From positions 43,255 to 107,254 of the forward strand of contig NTJP01000005.1 of assembly GCA_002457145.1 (NCBI GenBank): a DNA stretch of 64,000 nucleotides, written 5' to 3'. The notes below the pieces were generated by a model. The model was not told the DNA's origin, did not search any database, and was given only the letters and a program-made list of their open reading frames with translations. The translations under genes were made by a program, and so were the position numbers. Each line of letters opens with the position of its first letter. Position 1 is the stretch's first letter. This DNA is from Marine Group II euryarchaeote MED-G38 (lineage in GTDB: Archaea > Thermoplasmatota > Poseidoniia > Poseidoniales > Thalassarchaeaceae). Positions 1-7,518 of the stretch are shown here, piece after piece.

Positions 1-130
1 ACTATGATTATCAGAAATATGATGTTTGATGAGTTTATAATATAATGTAGATTTTCTATTATGTAATGTAATTATTGACAATGAAATATTATATAGGTAC
101 TTTCATATCTATAATTATTTATTAACAATT
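1..130. other. AT-rich intergenic window edge
   Basis: This stretch lies downstream of the minus-strand hutI stop and runs to the window edge. It is almost entirely A and T. I see no ORF, RNA gene or clear inverted repeat. It probably holds the 3' end region of the hutI transcript. Confidence 0.5.
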
Positions 131-1426
131 TTATATCGTCTTATTTGAATTTACAATAATTCCATTAATCATTGTTTTACTTATAGAATTAATACCAGGG
201 GTCTGACACCAACCATCAATATATGATGACGCAATAATATTCAAATCAGCAGGTGAACCTATAGATAGAGTTCCTCTCATCTCATTCGAATCAAATAATG
301 TTGAAGCTGGATTTCTAGTTGATGCTACTAAAGATGTTAATGGATTAATATCCAATCTGTGCGTTAGAAGACTACCAATGAATGGCATAGACAATGAAGA
401 GTAGTTAGGATTAAAATCAGATGCAATAGCAAAATTCCAACATTCATCAATACATTTCTGTATTGGTAAATCTATTTTTTTTCCTAAAATATATGGTGTA
501 CCGGGTAAAAAAGTTTGCATTGTACCATTTTTTGAGGCTAAATTTCTAGAATCATCATTTGAAAATGCCACATGATCGCCACTTACTGATCCTAATTCAG
601 AAGCAAGTTTCAAACCATTAGAATCCACAAACTCATCTACATGTAATCTAGATTTAAGTCCCACTTCATGCGATGCCTTAACAATTCTTTCAGTATCTTC
701 TAAACTAAACCAACCAGGCTCACAAAATACATCGACCCATTTAGCTAACTTATTTTCATATACATTAGGTAATTGAATTTCAATTAATTCTTCAATGTAT
801 TCGTTTTTATTTTTGTCTGTAGGAAAGTCATGTGCCCCTAACCATGTCGAAAATATATTACAATGTGAGGTCTCGGCTAATGATGATACAACCTTTAATA
901 ATATATCTTCAGTATTATTAGACAATCCATATCCACTTTTTGCTTCCAAAGTCGTAGTACCATGCATCATTGCAATATCTAATCTTTCACTAGCTTTTGA
1001 TAAAAGTTTAGAGAATTTGGTATTTCTTGTACTCTCAACAGTTTTTTTTATGCCCCCTCCTAATTTAGATATATCGTGATAAGATAAGCCTTGTTGTCTC
1101 ATAGATAACTCATTATATCTATCTCCCGACCAAACTAGATGTGTATGGCTATCAACTAATCCTGGTATAATCGCTTTTCCTTCAGCATCAATAATATCAT
1201 ACCCACTTCTCTTGATATTTCCTCCTTCATACCATGGTATGAATTCGTCTATTACTACATCATTTTGATTAATTGTCTTAATTTTACCATCTTTGATAAT
1301 TATAGCGTTATCCTTAGCATATACAAGGGATTCCTTATCTGACATTTCATAACCTGAAATTGGCTTAGTAATATCTCCTGTGGATAAGTGGGCGATTTCA
1401 CCACAGTTCGTGATGATGGTAGTCAT
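131..1426 (-). CDS. hutI: imidazolonepropionase
   Basis: Amidohydrolase that opens 4-imidazolone-5-propionate to N-formimino-L-glutamate, the third step of histidine degradation, in the cytoplasm. The 431-residue protein shows the metal-binding HTHLVWSG motif at the start of the barrel (about residue 93), an HVDEF motif further on and a C-terminal amidohydrolase strand region (SPADLNI). Length is slightly above the usual 405-415. It ends near the window edge, so hutU or hutH could lie just outside; no other hut gene is in the window. Its start faces kae1 across about 50 bp, so the two genes share a divergent promoter region. Recognition of the family is firm. Confidence 0.93.
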   Translation of the reverse strand: MTTIITNCGEIAHLSTGDITKPISGYEMSDKESLVYAKDNAIIIKDGKIKTINQNDVVIDEFIPWYEGGNIKRSGYDIIDAEGKAIIPGLVDSHTHLVWSGDRYNELSMRQQGLSYHDISKLGGGIKKTVESTRNTKFSKLLSKASERLDIAMMHGTTTLEAKSGYGLSNNTEDILLKVVSSLAETSHCNIFSTWLGAHDFPTDKNKNEYIEELIEIQLPNVYENKLAKWVDVFCEPGWFSLEDTERIVKASHEVGLKSRLHVDEFVDSNGLKLASELGSVSGDHVAFSNDDSRNLASKNGTMQTFLPGTPYILGKKIDLPIQKCIDECWNFAIASDFNPNYSSLSMPFIGSLLTHRLDINPLTSLVASTRNPASTLFDSNEMRGTLSIGSPADLNIIASSYIDGWCQTPGINSISKTMINGIIVNSNKTI

Positions 1427-1476
1427 GTCTTGTGGGAGCAGTTATACTTCAAAGGGATAACCCCCTACGGGTAAAC

Positions 1477-2484
1477 ATGAAGGGTGCGGTGTTAGGTATT
1501 GAAAGTACAGCACATACTCTCTCGTTTGGAATGGTCGATATGGATGGAAAACTATCATCCTCATTTTCAAATTTATTTAGACCAGAAGAAGGAGGCATTC
1601 ACCCAAGAGAAGCAGCTGATCATCATTGTCTAAAAGCTTCGAATTTACTAGAAAATATAATGTCCACTGAATTTTTTAATAGCAATGAAATTGAAGCAGT
1701 AGCATTTAGTCAAGGCCCGGGTTTAGGGCCATGTTTGAGAGTGGGTGCAAGTATTGCGCGTACTCTTTCAAAAGTATGGAATGTCCCTCTAATAGGAGTA
1801 AATCATTGTGTGGCTCATATTGAAATTGGTAAAAATCAAACAGGATGTAAAGATCCTGTTCTGTTGTACGTAAGTGGAGGAAATACTCAGGTTATAGCAA
1901 GCTCTAGGAATAAGTATAGAGTCATGGGTGAAACATTAGATATCGGAATAGGAAACATGTTAGATAAGTTTGCAAGAACACAAGGAATTCCATTTCCTGG
2001 AGGTCCAGAAATAGAGATTTTAGCGAATAGATTTGCATTAAATCATGATATCAATGCTAATTTTATTAATCTTCCATATGGAGTTCAAGGCATGGATATT
2101 GGTTTTTCAGGTATGTTAACTGCAGCCGAAAGAAAAATTATTGATGGAAATTCTCTCGAATCCATATGTTGGTCATTACAAGAGCATGCATTCGCTTCAT
2201 GTATTGAGGTTGCAGAAAGAGCGATGGCACATACAGGTAAGAATGAATTACTATTAGGAGGAGGAGTGGCGTGTAATTCCAGAATTCGGGAAATGGCAGA
2301 AATAATGTGCGAAGAACGCGGTGCCAAAGCATATTGGCCAGAAAAAAGATTTTGTATTGACAATGGTACTATGATTGCTGAATTAGGAAGATTATTGCAT
2401 AAAGTAGGATATAGTACTAATTTAAGTGATAGTGCTATTAATCCTATGTTAAGGACAGACCACACAGAAATAATATGGGATTAA
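1477..2484 (+). CDS. kae1: KEOPS subunit Kae1 (tRNA t6A synthesis)
   Basis: ASKHA-fold subunit of KEOPS that transfers threonylcarbamoyl to A37 of ANN-decoding tRNAs. It begins with the family signature LGIESTAHT, carries the iron-binding HCVAH motif and a C-terminal FCIDNGTMIAELG. The ORF track starts at a GTG (1432), but homologous sequence begins at MKGAVLGIES, so I choose ATG 1477 (335 residues). A TATA-like stretch near 1443 sits about 30 bp upstream, which would suit a leaderless mRNA. There is no Bud32 kinase fusion of the kind seen in some euryarchaea, and no other KEOPS gene in the window. Confidence 0.95.
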   Translation: MKGAVLGIESTAHTLSFGMVDMDGKLSSSFSNLFRPEEGGIHPREAADHHCLKASNLLENIMSTEFFNSNEIEAVAFSQGPGLGPCLRVGASIARTLSKVWNVPLIGVNHCVAHIEIGKNQTGCKDPVLLYVSGGNTQVIASSRNKYRVMGETLDIGIGNMLDKFARTQGIPFPGGPEIEILANRFALNHDINANFINLPYGVQGMDIGFSGMLTAAERKIIDGNSLESICWSLQEHAFASCIEVAERAMAHTGKNELLLGGGVACNSRIREMAEIMCEERGAKAYWPEKRFCIDNGTMIAELGRLLHKVGYSTNLSDSAINPMLRTDHTEIIWD

Positions 2485-2534
2485 GAAGACTTATCAAACC
2501 CTATTAATTGGAGAGTACGGAGATTGATTAAAAG

Positions 2535-3353
2535 GTGCAGCGTAGAAGGAGGCCTAAAGTAGCACCACGTAACGTTTTTGGAGGTAATATACCTCCAAGA
2601 CCTCAAAAAAAATCTAAAGATTCAGTTGCTAACAAAAATGTTAAGAAACCTAGTCAAGGTACATTAAAGGCCCCATTACCACCTAAAATTGTTCAGAAAG
2701 AAGAGCCAAAAAAACTTAGTGAAAATGAAATTATTATTAATAAAAGTAAAGAGGATAAAACTCTAATAAAAGACCATGAAGAAAATTTAGAAATAGAAAA
2801 AACTCAGAAGGATAATCTAACTGTAGAAGATAAGTTATCAGAAGATAATAAGATAATAGAAGAAAATATACTTGGTAGAAAATCTAAAAAGAAAAGTATA
2901 GGATTACAGAAGAAAGTAGAGCATGAAATTGAAGAAGAAGTGGTTTTACCTAGTTCAAAGGCCATGGAATTGATAGAAAAAAGTAGAATCCGAGCAACTG
3001 AAAAAACACAGATAAAAGTGACAGATAAAAAGCCCAAAACAGTTACTGAAGTAGTAAGAAAACCTAGACCTAGATCAAGGCAAAAAACATATCAACCAGC
3101 AACTAGGTTAAAACGTTTAGATAGAAGTAAACATATGGAATATAAGTATGAAATGCGTGCATTATTAGTTGAAATAAATGTAATGGAAGAATACAGATCA
3201 AATCTTTTAGCAAGTATTTGGGCAAAGGGAGAACGTAAATCTACAAAGGAAGCCAAAGGTTACATAGATGAAAAGCTACTCGAAGGTATTTTAGATGAAA
3301 AACAACATAAATCATTATCAAGAGTGATAGAGAACTATACAACAAGAAGGTGA
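2535..3353 (+). CDS. basic, charged hypothetical protein with conserved-looking C-terminus
   Basis: Function unknown. A GTG start gives 272 residues. The first ~180 are low complexity and rich in Lys, Glu and Pro (an Arg-rich RRRRPK start, then repeated KxxK/E stretches) and are probably disordered. The last ~80 residues look folded and helical (region LKRLDRSKHMEYKYEMRA onward). The basic N-terminus suggests nucleic-acid or ribosome association, but that is inference. It lies 50 bp after kae1 and 4 bp before the FKBP gene on the same strand, so co-transcription is likely. I do not recognise the family. Confidence 0.75.
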   Translation: MQRRRRPKVAPRNVFGGNIPPRPQKKSKDSVANKNVKKPSQGTLKAPLPPKIVQKEEPKKLSENEIIINKSKEDKTLIKDHEENLEIEKTQKDNLTVEDKLSEDNKIIEENILGRKSKKKSIGLQKKVEHEIEEEVVLPSSKAMELIEKSRIRATEKTQIKVTDKKPKTVTEVVRKPRPRSRQKTYQPATRLKRLDRSKHMEYKYEMRALLVEINVMEEYRSNLLASIWAKGERKSTKEAKGYIDEKLLEGILDEKQHKSLSRVIENYTTRR

Positions 3354-3357
3354 TTAT

Positions 3358-3837
3358 TTGAAAATAGAAAAAGATAAAGTAGTAACGGTACATTATACAG
3401 GAACATTTCCGAATTCTGATGAAATATTCGATTCAAGTAAAGATAGAGAGCCTATGGAATTTTTAGTTGGTCATAATAATATGATAATGGGCTTCGAACA
3501 AGAACTTTTGGGAGCTCAAAAAGGAGAAAAAAGAGATTTTACATTGATACCAGAACAAGCATACGGACATCGAAATGAAGATGCAATACAAGAAATGCCC
3601 AAAGATCAATTTCCTCCTGATTTAGAGGTTGGAATGATGTTCCAAGCGCAAAGTGACCAGGGGCCAATGCAATTTTCGATAAATGAAATATTAGAAGAAA
3701 CAGTCAAAATTGATTTTAACCATCCTATGGCAGGTAAAACATTACAATTTAGTGTAGATGTAATAAGCATAAGAGATGCAACTGAAGAAGAAATATTACA
3801 TGGTCACTCGCATGGAGCAAATGGGCACCAACATTGA
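3358..3837 (+). CDS. SlyD-like FKBP peptidyl-prolyl isomerase
   Basis: Peptidyl-prolyl cis-trans isomerase and chaperone of the archaeal short FKBP/SlyD type. The protein opens with VTVHYTGTFPNSDEIFDSS, the FKBP core strand, has GFEQELLGAQKGEKRDF, then an insert-in-flap (IF) domain around FPPDLEVGM, and closes the core with NHPMAGKTLQFSVDV. The C-terminus is His-rich (HGHSHGANGHQH), like metal-binding SlyD tails. The TTG start at 3358 is supported by a GGTGAT Shine-Dalgarno sequence just upstream, overlapping the stop of the previous gene. Its last codons overlap the start of the mutase gene by 4 bp. Confidence 0.92.
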   Translation: MKIEKDKVVTVHYTGTFPNSDEIFDSSKDREPMEFLVGHNNMIMGFEQELLGAQKGEKRDFTLIPEQAYGHRNEDAIQEMPKDQFPPDLEVGMMFQAQSDQGPMQFSINEILEETVKIDFNHPMAGKTLQFSVDVISIRDATEEEILHGHSHGANGHQH

Positions 3838-5378
3838 ACGCATATTTCATGACCAATTGCCTCTCCGATAGTTCTATGGGAAATATGAGTAGTCCTGGAA
3901 AACCACCTTTTACGAGTGGTATTTATCACGAAATGTACCGTAAAAAAGTTTGGACAATGAGGCAATATGCTGGTTTTTCATCTGCAAAAGAAACTAATTC
4001 GAGGTTTTTATCATTATTGACTAACGGGCAAACTGGCCTCTCTGTAGCATTTGATTTACCAACACAATTAGGACTTGATTCGGATGATGATTTATCATTA
4101 GGAGAGGTTGGTAAAGTGGGTGTCGCCATAGATTCTATTCATGATATGAAAATATTATTCAAAGATATCAACTTAGGAGAAATATCAACGTCTATGACGA
4201 TTAATGCACCGGCAACCACATTATTAGCGCTTTATGTAGCACTTGCAGATGAAAAAGGCATACCTAGGAAAGAACTGAGAGGAACTGTACAGAATGATAT
4301 ATTAAAAGAATATATTGCAAGAGGATTATACATTTTTCCTCCTGAACATTCTTTAAGACTCACTACAGATTTAATGAAATGGTGTAATAAAAATACTCCT
4401 AAATGGAATACTATTTCTATAAGTGGTTATCATCTTAGAGAAGCTGGTTGTACAGCATCCGAAGAGTTGGCCTTGACTCTTACAAACGCTTTATATTATA
4501 CTCGATGTGCAATCAATAGTGGACTAAAAATTGATGAATTTGCACCACGTATGTCATTCTTTTTTGGATGCCACAATAATTTCTTTGAAGAAATCTGTAA
4601 ATTTAGGGCTGCAAGAACTTTGTGGTATGATATCATGTCGGAATTTAATCCCAAAAATATTAAATCTTCGATGCTTAGATTCCATACTCAAACTTCTGGA
4701 GTAACATTAACAGCACAGCAGCCAATGGTGAATGCAATTAGAGTGGCATACCAAGCATTATCAGCAGTACTTGGAGGAACACAATCATTACACACCAATA
4801 GCTTTGATGAAGCATTAGGATTACCGACTGAAGAGTCAGCTACTCTTGCATTAAGAACTCAACAAATAATTGCATCTGAAATCGGAATAATAGAAAATAT
4901 AGATCCATTGACTGGATCTATAATGATAGAAAATAAAACTAAAAATATCATGGCTGAGGTTAGGAAGATAATGTCAGAAATTGAGGATAATGGGGGTTCT
5001 ATGAATTGTATTATTTCAGGATATCAACAAAAAATGATTCATGAGAGTGCGTGGAAACATATGAAAAATGTAGAAAATAAAGATATTGAGGTTGTAGGTG
5101 TCAACAAATATGAAGAAAATAATAAAGAAGATTTTGAAGCTCAACGATTGGATATAAATAATACTAGAAAGCAAATTATTCACTTACAAGAATTGAAAAA
5201 AAATAGAAATGAAGACGCCATCAAGAACGCATTACAAGAATTAAGTAGAGTATGTAAGAGTGAAGAAAATATTATGGATTCAATTATATCAGCAGTGAAG
5301 GCTGAAGCTACAGTGGGTGAAATTAATAATGTTATGAAAGACGTTTTTGGGACCTGGATATCTCCGAGTGGTGTTTAA
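3834..5378 (+). CDS. methylmalonyl-CoA mutase, catalytic (large) subunit
   Basis: Barrel subunit of adenosylcobalamin-dependent methylmalonyl-CoA mutase, interconverting methylmalonyl-CoA and succinyl-CoA. TMRQYAGFSSAKE contains the active-site Tyr typical of mutases that use methylmalonyl-CoA, followed by GTVQNDILKEY, SISGYHLREAG and TQSLHTNSFDEA. At 514 residues it stops after the barrel and lacks the C-terminal B12-binding domain, as in split archaeal enzymes; the small subunit is not in this window. The TTG start at 3834 overlaps the FKBP stop; ATG 3849 or 3876 are alternatives. The epimerase gene follows without a gap, which supports the assignment over isobutyryl-CoA mutase. Confidence 0.93.
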   Translation: MNAYFMTNCLSDSSMGNMSSPGKPPFTSGIYHEMYRKKVWTMRQYAGFSSAKETNSRFLSLLTNGQTGLSVAFDLPTQLGLDSDDDLSLGEVGKVGVAIDSIHDMKILFKDINLGEISTSMTINAPATTLLALYVALADEKGIPRKELRGTVQNDILKEYIARGLYIFPPEHSLRLTTDLMKWCNKNTPKWNTISISGYHLREAGCTASEELALTLTNALYYTRCAINSGLKIDEFAPRMSFFFGCHNNFFEEICKFRAARTLWYDIMSEFNPKNIKSSMLRFHTQTSGVTLTAQQPMVNAIRVAYQALSAVLGGTQSLHTNSFDEALGLPTEESATLALRTQQIIASEIGIIENIDPLTGSIMIENKTKNIMAEVRKIMSEIEDNGGSMNCIISGYQQKMIHESAWKHMKNVENKDIEVVGVNKYEENNKEDFEAQRLDINNTRKQIIHLQELKKNRNEDAIKNALQELSRVCKSEENIMDSIISAVKAEATVGEINNVMKDVFGTWISPSGV

Positions 5379-5780
5379 ATGAGTAATGTTGAAGTAGATC
5401 ATATAGGAATAGCCACGGAGTCTATAAAACATAGTAGTGTATTTTGGGAGTGTTTAGGATTCACTAGTTCGGGGGAAGAAATAGTAGAGGAACAGGGCGT
5501 AAAGATTAGATTTCTTACTGGAAAACAAGGTTCAAAGATAGAATTACTAGAGCCTCTAAAAGAAGATACTCCGATAGGAAAATTCATTAGAAATAGAGGC
5601 CCAGGAATACAACAATTAGCAATTAAAGTAGTTGATATAAATAAAATTGTTTTAGAATTAAAAAAGTCAGGTATAAGAATAATTAATGAAAAACCAAGTA
5701 TAGGTGCAAATGGGAAACTAATCTCATTTATTCACCCTTCCTCTACTGGAGGAGTCCTGGTAGAATTAATTCAAGATTAA
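5379..5780 (+). CDS. mce: methylmalonyl-CoA epimerase
   Basis: Vicinal-oxygen-chelate fold enzyme that racemises (S)- to (R)-methylmalonyl-CoA ahead of the mutase. The 133-residue protein begins VEVDHIGIATESIKHSS with the metal-binding His, has a mid-protein Glu in SKIELLEP, a GPGIQQLAIKV strand where the second His is usually found in bacterial homologs (here Gln), and ends with GVLVELIQD containing the metal-binding Glu. Its ATG directly follows the mutase stop, so translation is probably coupled. Length is normal for the family. Confidence 0.9.
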   Translation: MSNVEVDHIGIATESIKHSSVFWECLGFTSSGEEIVEEQGVKIRFLTGKQGSKIELLEPLKEDTPIGKFIRNRGPGIQQLAIKVVDINKIVLELKKSGIRIINEKPSIGANGKLISFIHPSSTGGVLVELIQD

Positions 5781-5819
5781 ATTAACAATAATCAAAAGTA
5801 AAAGACACTGGGCCGTATT

Positions 5820-6119
5820 ATGGAAACACTAATATGTCGTTTTGAAAAATTAGAAAATATCAAATCTGAAGTATTGGATAATGAAATTATGTTTCTGGCT
5901 GATACCTTAGAGATGTTAAGAATAACAGATGAAATATCTAACGATGCATTCTTAGATGCTGGTATGATACAAGGTGGATTATCGATAATATCTAATCTAT
6001 TATCTCAAGGCCTTAATCCAGAAGATGTTCGAAACCAAATAAATAGATTAAAACAAAAAAGTATTGCATTATCAAAAACTTATCCAGAATTAGATAAATT
6101 GATTGAAGAAAGAAGATAA
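5820..6119 (+). CDS. small helical hypothetical protein
   Basis: Function unknown. The 99-residue product is predicted by eye to be all-helical, acidic and without Cys or membrane segments; the C-terminal half has a QINRLKQKSIALSKTYPEL helix that could be a coiled coil. It starts at ATG 5820, 39 bp after mce, and its TAA stop is also the first bases of the 11-bp repeat array upstream of the preQ0 operon. It is probably the last gene of the kae1-mcm-mce run. No family recognised. Confidence 0.65.
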   Translation: METLICRFEKLENIKSEVLDNEIMFLADTLEMLRITDEISNDAFLDAGMIQGGLSIISNLLSQGLNPEDVRNQINRLKQKSIALSKTYPELDKLIEERR

Positions 6120-6160
6120 TACTTAGGTAATATTCAGGTAATACTTGAGTAATATTTAAT
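6117..6160. repeat. four tandem 11-bp repeats upstream of RHH gene (candidate operator)
   Basis: Four consecutive 11-bp units are visible: TAATACTTAGG, TAATATTCAGG, TAATACTTGAG and TAATATTTAAT. Each begins with TAATA. The period is about one DNA helical turn. The array ends 23 bp before the ATG of a ribbon-helix-helix gene, and the last unit overlaps an AT-rich stretch (TTTAATAATA) placed where a box A for a leaderless transcript would be. RHH dimers typically bind arrays of short repeats, so this looks like the operator for that protein. The binding is inference; the repeat is directly seen. Confidence 0.75.
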
Positions 6161-6183
6161 AATAAAATCTAGTTCCAATAATT

Positions 6184-6357
6184 ATGCCTAAAGTTAGTTT
6201 AGATATGCCTCAACAAATTATTGAGGACCTAAGAAAACATGTTGGAGACGATAGGAAATATGTAAGTTTGGCGGATGCCATTAGAACAGGTTGTAGAAAA
6301 TTGTTAGATCAATTGGATGAAATTGACGCACGTCATGGGAGGATTGAGAATGAATAA
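6184..6357 (+). CDS. ribbon-helix-helix (CopG/Arc-type) DNA-binding protein
   Basis: A 57-residue ORF below the cutoff of the supplied track. It reads MPKVSLDMPQQIIEDLRKHV, then a YVSLADAIRTGCRKLLDQLDEI helix pair. This is the RHH layout: an N-terminal strand with alternating residues (KVSLD), a first helix, a V/S turn and a second helix. There is no Shine-Dalgarno before ATG 6184 and a TATA-like sequence lies about 25 bp upstream, so the transcript may be leaderless. The stop overlaps the folE start by 8 bp, so it heads the preQ0 operon. Likely role: autoregulation and control of the folE-queE-queC-queD genes through the repeat array just upstream (inference). Confidence 0.8.
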   Translation: MPKVSLDMPQQIIEDLRKHVGDDRKYVSLADAIRTGCRKLLDQLDEIDARHGRIENE

Positions 6358-6925
6358 TATAGGACGAAAAGAAGCTGAATCTGCAATTAAGACTTTACTG
6401 AAATACTTAGAAGATGACTTTAATAGAGAAGGACTAAAAGAAACTCCTAAAAGAGTCATAGATTCATTTGATGAGATATTTGCTGGTTACCAGCAACGAC
6501 CATCAGAGGTTTTAGCATCAACGTTTAATGCAGAAGGTTACGATGGAATCGTTCTTCTGAGAGATATTGAATTTTATTCTACATGTGAACATCATTTACA
6601 ACCATTTAGCGGTCGAGCACATATTGCTTACATACCCACAGATAGAATTGTTGGGATCAGTAAATTAGCAAGGATTGTAGAATTATACGCGAGAAGATTA
6701 CAGAATCAAGAAAGAATAACAATATCTATTGTAGATGATATTGTTGAAAATTTAAATCCATTAGGAGCAGGGGTGATATTAGAAGCAAGACACGGATGTA
6801 TGCAATGTCGTGGCGTATCCAAACAAAATGCTGTTATGACAACCAGTGCTATGAGAGGGGTATTTTTCGAAGATTCTGGGGCCCGTTCTGAATTAATGCA
6901 ATTAATCAGGAGTAGGGAACTGTGA
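6350..6925 (+). CDS. folE: GTP cyclohydrolase I (type IA)
   Basis: Converts GTP to 7,8-dihydroneopterin triphosphate, here the first step toward preQ0 and possibly also folate. The zinc site is visible as CEHHLQPFSG (Cys and His) and HGCMQCRG (second Cys). The family motif VGISKLARIVELYARRLQ is intact. The track extends upstream to 6317, but ATG 6350 has a GGGAGGA Shine-Dalgarno at good spacing and matches the family N-terminus, giving 191 residues. It overlaps the RHH gene upstream and queE downstream (GTGA). Most archaea use MptA or a type IB enzyme, so a type IA protein points to transfer from bacteria or a bacterial-like pathway. Confidence 0.95.
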   Translation: MNNIGRKEAESAIKTLLKYLEDDFNREGLKETPKRVIDSFDEIFAGYQQRPSEVLASTFNAEGYDGIVLLRDIEFYSTCEHHLQPFSGRAHIAYIPTDRIVGISKLARIVELYARRLQNQERITISIVDDIVENLNPLGAGVILEARHGCMQCRGVSKQNAVMTTSAMRGVFFEDSGARSELMQLIRSREL

Positions 6926-7518
6926 GCACCTACCCCATTGTTGAGATATTTCACTCAGTTCAAGGTGAAGCATTTCATACTGGGGTTCCACATGTATTTA
7001 TCAGATTTGGTAACTGTAATTTAAGATGTGAATGGTGTGATACAGACTTTCTAACATTTCATGAAATGTCGTTAGAACAAATAATCAATCAAGTAGTATC
7101 ATACAATTGTAAAAGAGTTATTTTTACAGGTGGAGAACCTTGTATGCAGGATTTGAATACAATAGGTAAAGAATTAAAGAAATATGATATTCATCTCTCT
7201 GTCGAAACCAACGGAACTATAAGAGTCCCAAATATCATAGATTGGATTTGCGTCTCTCCAAAAGATCAAATTTATCCAAATGTGAATATTGAACAACGTA
7301 CTGGAGACGAATTAAAGGTTGTTTATTGTGGACAAGATCTTTCAATTTATGATGATATTAAAAAAGGATTCAAACATCATTACATACAACCTTGTTACAT
7401 AGAGAACGATAGTATTGAATCGAATGGAAGAAGTTTTAGTATAGTTGAAAAAGTGGTAAAGTCTAATCCGGGATGGAGACTATCATTACAAACTCATAAA
7501 TGGATGGGAGTTGATTGA
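6922..7518 (+). CDS. queE: 7-carboxy-7-deazaguanine synthase (radical SAM)
   Basis: Radical SAM enzyme that contracts 6-carboxytetrahydropterin to 7-carboxy-7-deazaguanine (CDG). The N-terminus has VEIFHSVQGEAFHTG and the cluster motif CNLRCEWCDT (CxxxCxxC), followed by IFTGGEPCMQ and SVETNGT. The GTG start at 6922 overlaps the folE stop by 4 bp. At 198 residues it is a typical short QueE. The next gene starts directly after the stop. Position between folE and queC leaves little doubt about its role in preQ0 synthesis. Confidence 0.95.
   Translation: MSTYPIVEIFHSVQGEAFHTGVPHVFIRFGNCNLRCEWCDTDFLTFHEMSLEQIINQVVSYNCKRVIFTGGEPCMQDLNTIGKELKKYDIHLSVETNGTIRVPNIIDWICVSPKDQIYPNVNIEQRTGDELKVVYCGQDLSIYDDIKKGFKHHYIQPCYIENDSIESNGRSFSIVEKVVKSNPGWRLSLQTHKWMGVD

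Noticed and set aside
795-1079. 94-residue + strand ORF inside hutI
   Set aside because: Shadow of hutI; the hutI frame carries clear family motifs.
131-2484. A histidine-utilisation operon with kae1
   Set aside because: hutI and kae1 are divergent and functionally unrelated; no hutH, hutU or hutG is present in the window.
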